Of a stretch of 64,000 nt of DNA, positions 45,203-52,481 are shown piece by piece. The DNA lies in contig NZ_JACHXW010000004.1 in NCBI RefSeq assembly GCF_014192395.1, forward strand, positions 161,232 through 225,231. The letters are read 5' to 3'. The DNA comes from Paenibacillus endophyticus (GTDB lineage Bacteria > Bacillota > Bacilli > Paenibacillales > Paenibacillaceae). The stretch's first letter is position 1. Every line of letters starts with the position of its first letter. A program made the position numbers and the translations under genes. The notes below the pieces were generated by a model that was given only the letters and a program-made list of their open reading frames with translations, was not told the DNA's origin and ran no database searches.

Positions 45203-46153
45203 TTACTCACGCTTCAAAAGACTAAAACTTTTTTTAAGGATGATATGAAATTGTGACATTCTGTTTTGATAGCCGAGTGCATATTGAAGCGTATCATAAC
45301 ATTGGGCGATCTCGAGGTTATTTGGATTTAATACATGTTGGTATATCGTGTTGGAGATAATATCTACCATCCGTAGACCAGGATCATTTTTCGAGTCTTC
45401 AAACTCAAAATTCTTTAACAATTCATTTAAAAAAAAAGCCTCCCTACCATCCTCCATTGTAATCATGTAACGGTCAATAAACGGATGACCCGTCTTCCAT
45501 ACATTCGGGATCGGGATAGTCATTCCCATCTTGGACTTTCCGTCCAAAAATGCTTTGACATAGTTTAATACATATTTCTCCATTGCGGATAATTTATTCG
45601 GAAGTTTCCGATCAAATAAAAATATAAAGTCCTTAAAATACCGTCTATGCTTTCGCTCCATAAAATACACAATGCAAAACTTAATAACCCTCTCCATCTG
45701 CTGAGTAAGCAAGAGGGCCTGTAAAAACTCTTCATCACTAAGTCTACTTTGGTACATCGCTAATTTTGCAATACGATCATATTCTTCTAATACCTTCTGA
45801 ACTTTCCCGCCGGCATTAATGTACCAATCTTTATTTTTTTGAAACGTATCAGCTTGATTGGTTCTGAACAGGTTCAAATCCTCATGCGTTACCACTGAGG
45901 GCAGTACAATTGTCATCGTTACTTTTAAATGATCGCTGTTCTTTTTCAAAAATTCACATACATGAAGACGCTGCTCATATGTTAAGTCTGAGCCTTTAAT
46001 TTCAGCACCGCCATTATAACGTTTCTCCATCGTATTCATGAAACGCTTTATGCCTTCATACATGTCTTCAGTGCATATCAAGCTTGCCACCATGCTTGGT
46101 CTCGTTGAGTTCTTGAGCGAAAAGTCACCTGATTCATCAGTGAAAATCTTCAT
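45203..46153 (-). CDS. DUF3800 domain protein
   Basis: A 316-aa protein with the DUF3800 frame: IFTDESGDFSL at the N-terminus (acidic D-E-S-G-D), a middle IFLFDRKL, and the C-terminal MVDIISNTIYQH with an aspartate. The acidic residues and order recall RNase H-like nucleases. DUF3800 proteins are frequent in mobile islands and defence regions; the activity is unproved. At 316 aa it is of family size, and is the largest gene in the array. The start at 46153 has GAGAGATGA upstream. Confidence 0.82.
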   Translation of the reverse strand: MKIFTDESGDFSLKNSTRPSMVASLICTEDMYEGIKRFMNTMEKRYNGGAEIKGSDLTYEQRLHVCEFLKKNSDHLKVTMTIVLPSVVTHEDLNLFRTNQADTFQKNKDWYINAGGKVQKVLEEYDRIAKLAMYQSRLSDEEFLQALLLTQQMERVIKFCIVYFMERKHRRYFKDFIFLFDRKLPNKLSAMEKYVLNYVKAFLDGKSKMGMTIPIPNVWKTGHPFIDRYMITMEDGREAFFLNELLKNFEFEDSKNDPGLRMVDIISNTIYQHVLNPNNLEIAQCYDTLQYALGYQNRMSQFHIILKKSFSLLKRE

Positions 46154-46219
46154 ATGTCATCTCTCTATTCTGTTTTAGATGCCTGAAAATCCAATTCAAT
46201 CATTCTTGAATTTCTTCAA

Positions 46220-46249
46220 TTAACGTTACTCGTTAGCTCAACGAGCTTC
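46220..46249 (-). repeat. Cassette repeat 4 (stop-side motif)
   Basis: TTAACGTTACTCGTTAGCTC followed by AACGAGCTTC, 5 bp from the stop of the next gene. Confidence 0.7.
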
Positions 46250-46254
46250 ACTCT

Positions 46255-46668
46255 TTAGACCCAATAAATATCATTCAATATTTGTTGGCTCGCTTCGTCA
46301 AAACCAGCGTATGCACCTTCATTACTCGATAGTCGACCAAAATCAGCTATTCGTACTGGTGAAATGGTTGGGCTATTTCCATCACTTGAACAAGGAAAGG
46401 TAAGAATTCTAAAGCTGTTATAATCAAAACAATACACAGCGATAAGCCAATGGGATGCAAAGGAATAATCACTTATTTGGTTTTCTTCATCCCAATATTC
46501 ACTGATTAAGGACTTGTAGTCATGATCTCCAATTGGCAAAAGACTATATTTTAATACGTTCCAACTTGAATTTTTATGTTTCTTTCGACTTAACCGAATG
46601 GAGTTTAGTAAAACATTATGTTGCTGTTTCCAGGGTAACCCCAATTTTTTTCTCAACCTTTTCTTCAT
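46255..46668 (-). CDS. Hypothetical protein
   Basis: A 137-aa soluble protein with a basic start (KKRLRKKLGLPWKQQHN) and a more acidic, aromatic C-terminal half (YSFASHWLIAVYCFDYNSF). No family recognised. The ATG at 46668 is used, with AGGGA just upstream; 46680 is the alternative. It is a one-gene cassette, with repeats on both sides. Confidence 0.6.
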   Translation of the reverse strand: MKKRLRKKLGLPWKQQHNVLLNSIRLSRKKHKNSSWNVLKYSLLPIGDHDYKSLISEYWDEENQISDYSFASHWLIAVYCFDYNSFRILTFPCSSDGNSPTISPVRIADFGRLSSNEGAYAGFDEASQQILNDIYWV

Positions 46669-46717
46669 CGTTTCCCTCATTTTCGTAACTATTGCTTACC
46701 ATTTTATTGAGCAAAAA

Positions 46718-46799
46718 TGCCCGTTAGCTCAACGAGGCTGTCGATTTATGCCGGCAGTCTCGTCCTGGTGATTATGAAGCTATAGTTCCAGTAAGCTTA
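46718..46799 (-). repeat. Cassette repeat 5 (complete)
   Basis: TGCCCGTTAGCTCAACGAGG, a hairpin CTGTCG/CGGCAG, then GAAGCTATAGTTCCAGTAAG. It includes the stop codon of the gene at 46797. Confidence 0.8.
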
Positions 46800-47039
46800 A
46801 TATCTTGGCGCATAAATGTGATCAGTATCGGTATCAATTACGATTTCAGATCTGACACTCTCCAAATATAATGAAGGCACCCGCTCAAATTGAAAAAGCC
46901 TGCAAAAAACATCTGTAAACTCACTCATGCTCGTACATTGGTTTTTGGCTATTCTGTACATATCACTTAATTCTGTTATTGAACATGTCTTGCCGATAAG
47001 AAATGAATTCTCGAAAAAACCATCAATTTCGACTATCAT
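46797..47039 (-). CDS. Hypothetical small protein
   Basis: An 80-aa acidic protein (MIVEIDGFFENSFLIGKTCS). Its TAA stop lies inside the cassette repeat. The ATG follows GGCGGTGAT. No family recognised. Confidence 0.6.
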   Translation of the reverse strand: MIVEIDGFFENSFLIGKTCSITELSDMYRIAKNQCTSMSEFTDVFCRLFQFERVPSLYLESVRSEIVIDTDTDHIYAPRY

Positions 47040-47105
47040 ATAATCACCGCCGGTTGCTAACCAGCCTCTGAGCTTAAAGTTATGGACTACTTCACTTTTG
47101 TTTAA

Positions 47106-47133
47106 CTAACGTTCCCAGTTAGCTTAACGAACC
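47106..47133 (-). repeat. Cassette repeat 6 (stop-side motif)
   Basis: CTAACGTTCCCAGTTAGCTT followed by AACGAACC, 10 bp from the stop of the next gene. Confidence 0.75.
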
Positions 47134-47143
47134 ATTAATTCAG

Positions 47144-47371
47144 TTAACTTTTTTTTATGCGATAAACTGTGATAAAAGCCTTCTCGTTAAAACCAAATTC
47201 CCTGCTTTCAATTAGATAACTTTCATCAAAAATGTCAATCATATCACCTGTTATCAAGGTAGGCAATGAAACTTTTGTTTCCTGTTCAAATAAACAATCA
47301 TCTCCAACAAAGAAACGAGTAATAAAATAATCTATTGGCGAAAACTCAGGTTCATACTTTTCAAAGATCAA
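47144..47371 (-). CDS. Hypothetical small protein
   Basis: A 75-aa acidic protein (MIFEKYEPEFSPIDYFITRF). It starts with TTG after GAGGTGATAAG. It reads as a complete small beta-rich domain; no family recognised. Confidence 0.6.
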   Translation of the reverse strand: MIFEKYEPEFSPIDYFITRFFVGDDCLFEQETKVSLPTLITGDMIDIFDESYLIESREFGFNEKAFITVYRIKKS

Positions 47372-47409
47372 TACTTATCACCTCGTTAAATTATTCTTTA
47401 GTAAAAGCA

Positions 47410-47430
47410 ATAGTTATCCGTTAGCGTAAC
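47410..47430 (-). repeat. Cassette repeat 7 (stop-side motif)
   Basis: ATAGTTATCCGTTAGCGTAA overlaps the stop codon of the gene at 47421. Confidence 0.7.
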
Positions 47431-47804
47431 ATGTCATCAGTAGTAAAAAAACTAATAGGATAGTGCTGATCTTCTTCTGCATCTACATCAGGGTACCGAT
47501 TAAAAATCGATTGAAAGTCGTCATGTTTAATTAAATGGTCAATAAGTTGTTCAATTCTTTCCCTGCTAATAGCGTCTATTAACACCATGTCGCTGGACCA
47601 AAAATACGACCCGTTCATGCATTCACCAGTCTGTATATTCTTTTGTCTTAGTGTGTCGATATTTGAGTAAGTAAAAAAGCTTGCAATCCACTTGGAGCGA
47701 TCCGGAAAGACAACAATAACATCAGAATTACAATCGTTACAATTCCATGAGCCTTCGGCCCATACTTCAGCTTCTATCCATACATTCCGCTCCATATAGC
47801 TCAT
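47421..47804 (-). CDS. Hypothetical protein, conserved in Bacillota by appearance
   Basis: A 127-aa soluble protein: NVWIEAEVWAEGSWNCNDCN with SDVIVVFPDRSKWIASFFTY and GSYFWSSDMVLIDAISRERI. The alternation of aromatic strands and an acidic end (DVDAEEDQHYPI) recalls small immunity-like proteins. The CNDC motif could bind a metal. The ATG at 47804 has GAGGAG upstream. Its stop codon lies inside the cassette repeat. Function unknown. Confidence 0.65.
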   Translation of the reverse strand: MSYMERNVWIEAEVWAEGSWNCNDCNSDVIVVFPDRSKWIASFFTYSNIDTLRQKNIQTGECMNGSYFWSSDMVLIDAISRERIEQLIDHLIKHDDFQSIFNRYPDVDAEEDQHYPISFFTTDDMLR

Positions 47805-47834
47805 GCCCGACTCCTCTAATTAGCTTGTATTTCA

Positions 47835-47856
47835 GCTATCGTTATCCGTTAGCTAT
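47835..47856 (-). repeat. Cassette repeat 8 (stop-side motif)
   Basis: GCTATCGTTATCCGTTAGCT ends 1-2 bp from the stop of the gene at 47858. Confidence 0.75.
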
Positions 47857-47857
47857 C

Positions 47858-48214
47858 TTATAGATCAAACTCATAAATCGGGTCTATACACTTTAAGATA
47901 GAAACAATGGCATTATTATAGCCTGACATTTTTTCAATTTCTCTTTCATCTGTAAACTCTTTGTTTTCAAACTGTACTCCAAGTTTTTTTATTATTCTTA
48001 GGTACTTGCTTACAAATTCATCTTCCTTCATTTCTTTAATATCCGTCAACATTTCATTGTAAGCCAGCAATTCACCTTTATAATCTTCTTCAAAATCTGT
48101 TCTACTAAATATAGTATTTGTATTTGTGAAATGTATTTTCCGTTGAATAACATCTTCCAATGTAAATTGGTTTAGATTCTTATTACTAATTGTTATTTCC
48201 CCCTGTTTATTCAA
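47858..48214 (-). CDS. Hypothetical protein
   Basis: A 118-aa acidic, mainly helical protein (FTLEDVIQRKIHFTNTNTIF, later DIKEMKEDEFVSKYLRIIKK). TTG start at 48214, only a few bases after the GGCAG of the repeat, which may serve as a weak ribosome binding site. The true start is uncertain. No family recognised. Confidence 0.55.
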   Translation of the reverse strand: MNKQGEITISNKNLNQFTLEDVIQRKIHFTNTNTIFSRTDFEEDYKGELLAYNEMLTDIKEMKEDEFVSKYLRIIKKLGVQFENKEFTDEREIEKMSGYNNAIVSILKCIDPIYEFDL

Positions 48215-48218
48215 GTAT

Positions 48219-48308
48219 TCTGCCAGTTAGCTTAATAAAGAAATGGAGCAGCTACCGCCGCAAACTACTCCTTATTTGTTGAAGTTTCGTGTTCCTAGGG
48301 AGTTTAAT
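48219..48308 (-). repeat. Cassette repeat 9 (complete)
   Basis: CTGCCAGTTAGCTTAATAAA, a hairpin GGAGCAGCTACCGCCGC with partner bases in ACTACTCC, then GTTCCTAGGGAGTTTAAT. It aligns with the reverse complement of repeat 14. Confidence 0.75.
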
Positions 48309-48311
48309 ATC

Positions 48312-48782
48312 TCACTTAATGAGATTTAAGGTTTTTTGATTGTATGTAATGTAATAAACACGTTCGATCTCAGATTCATAATATCCAAAATTAAATTGTG
48401 ATGTATCTACGAGATCATAAAAGGTATTTGGAAGCTCACAATCCCATTTGAGAAAATCAAAGTTTGCTGGAAAATTGTCCGAATTAGAGTTTGGTGTGTG
48501 TACGTAGACTGCATCAGATCCCGTATCCTCATCATGAATACATACCCATGCTTGATATGGTTTATTTAGCTGTTCAAGCTGCTTGGAAATTCTTGTATAA
48601 AGTGAGATATGCGCTTTAATGTGTGTCCTTCTTACTTTCAAACTGTCATTTCCTAAACCAAAGAAGTCGAGATGTCTATGCCAATAATCATACCAAGAAT
48701 CATCATCAACATGTGCCTGAAAAGTTTCAACCGATGACCATAGTTTTCTGAAATATCTTTTTTTACCGCGAAACTTCTTCAA
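48312..48782 (-). CDS. Hypothetical protein
   Basis: A 156-aa soluble protein, aromatic-rich, with DDDSWYDYWHRHLDFFGLG and later YQAWVCIHDEDTGSDAVYVH. The start is set at TTG 48782 because GGAGGTG lies 6 nt upstream; longer frames run through that site. The strand pattern looks like a small immunity-type fold, but no family was recognised. It is the last of the minus-strand cassettes. Confidence 0.6.
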   Translation of the reverse strand: MKKFRGKKRYFRKLWSSVETFQAHVDDDSWYDYWHRHLDFFGLGNDSLKVRRTHIKAHISLYTRISKQLEQLNKPYQAWVCIHDEDTGSDAVYVHTPNSNSDNFPANFDFLKWDCELPNTFYDLVDTSQFNFGYYESEIERVYYITYNQKTLNLIK

Positions 48783-49132
48783 AAGATGCACCTCCATTTT
48801 GTTAACATATATCACAAGCATCGCTTACTCATTTACTAAATTAATCTCTGCTTTTAAAGTAATTCACCTAATATTGCAATAAACCTGCCGCAGTTAGATT
48901 TATGGTCAATATAACGTAGCTAAGATAGACGACCTGATTATTGAGCGATCGAGAGGCCTGACTTGTATTTGACTTCCGTTAATCTTTCGAGCGCTATGAT
49001 TCCCTTACTTCCGTATGAATTAGAATTTTCCGTCAAATGATATTTCGTCTCTGATGAAGAAAAATTCAACTTCTACAAATCGCTGCGACCAAATGTGGAA
49101 GCGGAAGGAGATTTTTTGAAATAAAACTAGCT

Positions 49133-49183
49133 GGAAATCGGGCTCACGCGTACCCGCAGTCGTTTGAAAGCCCAGAGGGACCC
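49133..49183 (-). repeat. 51-bp inverted repeat, right copy
   Basis: Exact inverted partner of 44657-44707. The two copies enclose 4.4 kb with six minus-strand cassette genes. Confidence 0.9.
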
Positions 49184-49230
49184 ATATAACGTGAGGATTC
49201 GAAGTTTTTCTTCTCAAACAAATTATAGTC

Positions 49231-49261
49231 ATTAAGCTAACTGGCAGGTTAACGCGGAAGG
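49231..49261 (+). repeat. Cassette repeat 10 (start-side motif)
   Basis: ATTAAGCTAACTGGCAGG followed by TTAACGCGGAAGG. It is the first repeat in plus orientation. Confidence 0.75.
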
Positions 49262-49344
49262 ACGAAGCTCACCTTTGAGTGAGTTTATATGGTAATATAA
49301 GCAAATGATAACAATTCATTCAATCTTGAGGAGGTTGATTGTCT

Positions 49345-49491
49345 TTGAGTGGTATAGCATTCGTATTGTTCATTGTTTATGGACTTCTAATTTTACTTGG
49401 TTTGTATAGTCTATATTTATTTATTAAATTAGCGACACGGGGAATTGAAGCATTGGATATACATCTTTATGAAAAGCGTAACAAGCGTTAA
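49345..49491 (+). CDS. Small single-pass membrane protein
   Basis: A 48-aa protein starting with TTG, with GAGGAGG about 9 nt upstream. One long hydrophobic segment (VLFIVYGLLILLGLYSLYLF) is followed by a short charged tail ending EKRNKR. The strong ribosome binding site supports a real gene. Function unknown; small size plus one helix would also fit a type I toxin-like peptide, but nothing else supports that. Confidence 0.6.
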   Translation: MSGIAFVLFIVYGLLILLGLYSLYLFIKLATRGIEALDIHLYEKRNKR

Positions 49492-49557
49492 TAGTTGAAG
49501 CCCTGAACAATAGGTTAAGAAGCGCTTGTTAAGAAAGGGCTGAACGTCATAGCTCAT

Positions 49558-49640
49558 TACGCTAACTGGGAACGATAGTTCTATATTGAAAAGGCTGCCG
49601 CTTGGCAGCCATTTGTTCAACTAACTGTTAATCGAATAGT
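49558..49640 (+). repeat. Cassette repeat 11 (complete)
   Basis: TACGCTAACTGGGAACGATAG, here split as CGCTAACTGGGAACGATAG, a hairpin GGCTGCC/GGCAGCC, then CAACTAACTGTTAATCG. Confidence 0.8.
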
Positions 49641-49643
49641 TAA

Positions 49644-50069
49644 TCACGGATTTAGCAACTCAGGAGGTAAAACATATGTAGCTAAATGGGTGTGGTTAAT
49701 TAACTCTACTGAAGGTCCATACGAAATTCGATACGTTAATCGGTCTTTTCCTACTGGAACATGGTGTCCTGCAGTCGGCTCAATTTCAAATGAAATTTCT
49801 AATTTAAAGCCACGGAATCCTGTTACTCTTTTGGTTTCGATTACTACAATTTTCCACGGTGTAATTTCAGGCGAAAAAGTTTTTAAAATATTTGGACGGT
49901 AATAGTTATCAAGAACTTCACTAATATAAGGAGTTAGCAAGTTCATGAGCATATCCTGTAGCCTAAGTTCTTCTGAGTCCTCAACGGGTTGATTTGCCGA
50001 AGCTATATTGATTTGAATAGAAGCAACAAGAACAAGTGATAAAAAAAAAGAAAAGACTATTTTTTTCAT
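49644..50069 (-). CDS. DUF3888 secreted protein
   Basis: A 141-aa protein with a signal peptide (FSFFLSLVLVASIQINIASA) and the DUF3888 pattern: LQDMLMNLLTPYISEVLDNYY, then PWKIVVIETKR and ISFEIEPTAGHHVPVGKDRLTYRI (parts quoted). DUF3888 proteins are small extracellular or wall proteins of Bacillota with unknown role. It is opposite in orientation to the flanking repeats, the only such case in this half. AAAGGAG precedes the ATG. Confidence 0.78.
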   Translation of the reverse strand: MKKIVFSFFLSLVLVASIQINIASANQPVEDSEELRLQDMLMNLLTPYISEVLDNYYRPNILKTFSPEITPWKIVVIETKRVTGFRGFKLEISFEIEPTAGHHVPVGKDRLTYRISYGPSVELINHTHLATYVLPPELLNP

Positions 50070-50128
50070 TTTACTTACAGACTCCTTTTATGATTATTAT
50101 TTACCAACCCCTTTAATTTATGTGGCTT

Positions 50129-50195
50129 ATTAAGCTAATACGGAAGCAGCCGATCATAATGATCGGCTGCTTCATTACGCTAACTGGCAGGATAG
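50129..50195 (+). repeat. Cassette repeat 12 (complete)
   Basis: AAGCTAATACG, a perfect 15-bp stem GAAGCAGCCGATCAT with its complement at 50159-50173, then ACGCTAACTGGCAGGATAG. Confidence 0.85.
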
Positions 50196-50252
50196 CGGAA
50201 TCAATTCACGAATACCTTCGGTATGGCGAATTACGAAGTTCACAAAAAAGAC

Positions 50253-50270
50253 GTTATCTGACATACTCGA
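50253..50270 (+). repeat. Inverted repeat upstream of the gene at 50296
   Basis: GTTATCTGACATACTCGA. Its inverted copy with two mismatches is at 51007-51024, directly after that gene. Confidence 0.6.
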
Positions 50271-50295
50271 AGGTCGAATTTGGAGGTGAACTTTT

Positions 50296-51003
50296 ATGGT
50301 GGTAGAAGAATTTGAATTAGTTCATCATAAGGAAGGAACATATTTCCTTAGAGTAAATAAAAATATAATTGCAGATTACTTCTATAACTTAGAAGCTGAG
50401 TTTGGAAGTTTAATACAAATTGACGTTTGTAGTCATTGTTATTATCCTGGGTGTTCAGACTTTGGGTTTATAGAAGTTATTGATTTTAATAAATATATTA
50501 TATGGAAAGAGCCTTTGAGTTCAAAGTATGTTTCAAGTAATCGGGAATTCCAATCCAATTTGAGGTTTAATCAAGGAACAATATTTTGGACTAGAGCTAA
50601 ATATATTGAATTTATTACTCTAATGAAACAAATGAATAGAAATACTAATGATTGTTTTGGGGCTAAACCTACAGTTATTGATTTATATGAGTTATGGAGA
50701 CTAGAAGGCTCCAAGATTTATAGCTCAGAAGGAGCTCCTACATATACACTCGATTATATCTATGAGAATAGAATTGGAATGTACAATGAAGTTTTGTCTG
50801 AGAATCAGTGCGAGCTAATTCTTAAGCAAGCAATGAAGGCAATAAATTCAGAAAACTTTGAAATATTTGAGATTAATTTTTTGATGAAACCAATAGTAAT
50901 GATATTTGATATTCCTATATATAAAGAATGGAAATGCCTATACATGATGAATGATGAGGTTTTTTATTCTATTGGGGAAGGTCTAGTTGTAAGGATTTCA
51001 TAG
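50296..51003 (+). CDS. Hypothetical protein
   Basis: A 235-aa soluble protein (EFELVHHKEGTYFLRVNKN; ends FYSIGEGLVVRIS). It has a cysteine-histidine cluster, CSHCYYPGC, that could hold a metal. TTTGGAGGTG lies before the ATG. It is flanked by an 18-bp inverted repeat and by cassette repeats 12 and 13. No family recognised. AT-rich. Confidence 0.65.
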   Translation: MVVEEFELVHHKEGTYFLRVNKNIIADYFYNLEAEFGSLIQIDVCSHCYYPGCSDFGFIEVIDFNKYIIWKEPLSSKYVSSNREFQSNLRFNQGTIFWTRAKYIEFITLMKQMNRNTNDCFGAKPTVIDLYELWRLEGSKIYSSEGAPTYTLDYIYENRIGMYNEVLSENQCELILKQAMKAINSENFEIFEINFLMKPIVMIFDIPIYKEWKCLYMMNDEVFYSIGEGLVVRIS

Positions 51004-51006
51004 AAG

Positions 51007-51024
51007 TCGAATACGTCAGATAAC
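51007..51024 (-). repeat. Inverted partner of 50253-50270
   Basis: TCGAATACGTCAGATAAC, reverse complement GTTATCTGACGTATTCGA, starts 4 nt after the stop of the gene it flanks. Confidence 0.6.
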
Positions 51025-51077
51025 ACCGTATTCACGCTTCGGGCCATTCGGCCCTCGGTCTGCCTGAGAGATTTAGG

Positions 51078-51171
51078 ATTAAGCTAACTGGGAACGATAG
51101 CTTAACAATTACCAGGACGAAGCTGCCGGAATGAAACGGCAGCCTCGTTGAGCTAACTAGCAGTATAATGG
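51078..51171 (+). repeat. Cassette repeat 13 (complete)
   Basis: AAGCTAACTGGGAACGATAG, a hairpin AGCTGCCG/CGGCAGCCT, then TTGAGCTAACTAGCAGTATA. This copy shows both motifs and the hairpin most clearly. Confidence 0.85.
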
Positions 51172-51214
51172 AACAACCGTATCTTTCTACAACTAAAAAA
51201 CAGAGGGGTAGATT

Positions 51215-51669
51215 ATGATTTCGTATGAAATAAAGAAGTTAAAACTCGATGACTGTGATAAGTGCAGTAATATTTGGGATATGGAAAATAATCCGAAAAT
51301 GGCAAAGATGTTTTATGACGAATTAGCAAGCGGAAACAGGATTACCTTTATTTAGAGAATAACGAATTTATAGGAGAAGGTTCTTTAGTTTTTAAAAGCA
51401 ATGACCCAGATTATACAATTCTAGATAAACGGATTTATCTGTCTCGAATGATTGTCAAAGAAGAGCATCGCAATCTTGGAATAGGTGGCATTATTATTGA
51501 TTATTTGATTGATTATGCTAAACAACTTGGATATCAGGAAATAGCACTTGGCGTAGATACAGATAACTTAAACGCAAAACATCTATATGAAAAGAAGGGT
51601 TTTATAAACGTATTATTTATTGGTGAAGATGAGTATGGTGAATATGTAAAACTCCTTATGAAAATTTAG
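51215..51669 (+). pseudogene. GNAT-family N-acetyltransferase, frameshifted
   Basis: The ATG at 51215 opens a frame that stops at 51355 after TFI. The next frame continues LYLENNEFIGEGSLVF and holds the acetyl-CoA motif EEHRNLGIGGIIIDYLIDYA and DTDNLNAKHLYEKKGF. One T lost in the T run near 51347 would explain the break (T-F-Y-L-E-N restored). The intact protein would be about 151 aa, a normal GNAT. The substrate is unknown. A sequencing error in this short homopolymer would look the same. Confidence 0.75.
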
Positions 51670-51679
51670 ATATTTCTCC

Positions 51680-51771
51680 ATTAAGCAAACTGGGAACGAT
51701 AGTTCAAGCAGAACAGGGAGCAGACCGCCGCGGCGCTGCTCCCTGTTCCATTGAAGTAACTGGCAGGATAG
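51680..51771 (+). repeat. Cassette repeat 14 (complete)
   Basis: TTAAGCAAACTGGGAACGATAG (motif AAACTGGGAACGATAG), a hairpin AACAGGGAGCAG/CTGCTCCCTGTT, then GAAGTAACTGGCAGGATAG. Confidence 0.85.
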
Positions 51772-51878
51772 TTTAATTCACTTCGCGAATACCTTAAATA
51801 ATGGATGTTAACAAAGTTTACAAATAAGACGCTAACTAAAGGAATGCAATTATTTTTATGGATTATGGAGGTAGAGTC

Positions 51879-52376
51879 ATGGTGTTTATAAATAGGAAAG
51901 TTGTTTCTATCGGGTTAAGTTTATTAGGACTAATATTAGTTATCTTTTCGTTTATTAATGTTGCGAATATTATTTTTTCATACTTTTTCGAGGAAGAGTC
52001 AAAATTCATGATTTTAGATCAATATATTGGTCCATTCGCTTATATGCTAACAGGAGTTTATTTATTATTTTCTCGAAAGAAACTATTAACTTTTTTTATT
52101 AAACAGAATGAAAAAGTATTCTGGAATATCACATATTTGATTATTGTGTTCATTGGTTTTATTTTTTTAATAATCGGAATTTGTGATTTGATTAGTACAG
52201 GATTCATCTTCCTATTTGGAGATCTTGGAGACGATATAATAGATAATTACATCCATAACTATGTTTATACTAACATTGAAATAAGAACCCCGCTAATCTA
52301 CATAACCACTGGAGTAGTATTAATAATGGCAACTCCATTATTAACACAATATATAACGCGTAAAGCGAATATATAG
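51879..52376 (+). CDS. Hypothetical membrane protein with four transmembrane segments
   Basis: A 165-aa protein with hydrophobic segments GLSLLGLILVIFSFINVANI, PFAYMLTGVYLLF, YLIIVFIGFIFLIIGI and PLIYITTGVVLIM. The start at 51879 is used, as GGAGG lies 7 nt upstream, within an earlier in-frame ATG. The leader shares short blocks (GAATACCTT, AAGACG) with that of the gene at 50296. Function unknown. Confidence 0.65.
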   Translation: MVFINRKVVSIGLSLLGLILVIFSFINVANIIFSYFFEEESKFMILDQYIGPFAYMLTGVYLLFSRKKLLTFFIKQNEKVFWNITYLIIVFIGFIFLIIGICDLISTGFIFLFGDLGDDIIDNYIHNYVYTNIEIRTPLIYITTGVVLIMATPLLTQYITRKANI

Positions 52377-52481
52377 GTACACACGCATCGTTTGAATCGT
52401 CCTTTGGTATGCCTGAGAGTTTCGAGGGAGCGGATTCGGACGGACACACCTGCGAAACTTAGTTCGTCGGAGGGTAGCAAT

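Larger units (their letters stand above)
48822..49344. other. Gene-free divergent hub of the array
   Basis: Genes diverge from here. It holds the second copy of the 51-bp inverted repeat and a start-side repeat motif (repeat 10). An open minus frame at 49020-49232 includes WVPLGFQTTAGTREPDF but lacks a ribosome binding site and is not supported as a gene. Confidence 0.5.

Noticed and set aside
49020..49232. 70-aa minus-strand frame including WVPLGFQTTAGTREPDF
   Set aside because: It has no ribosome binding site and depends on the 51-bp inverted repeat, whose other copy lies in a different, startless frame. It is kept as part of the repeat, not as a gene.
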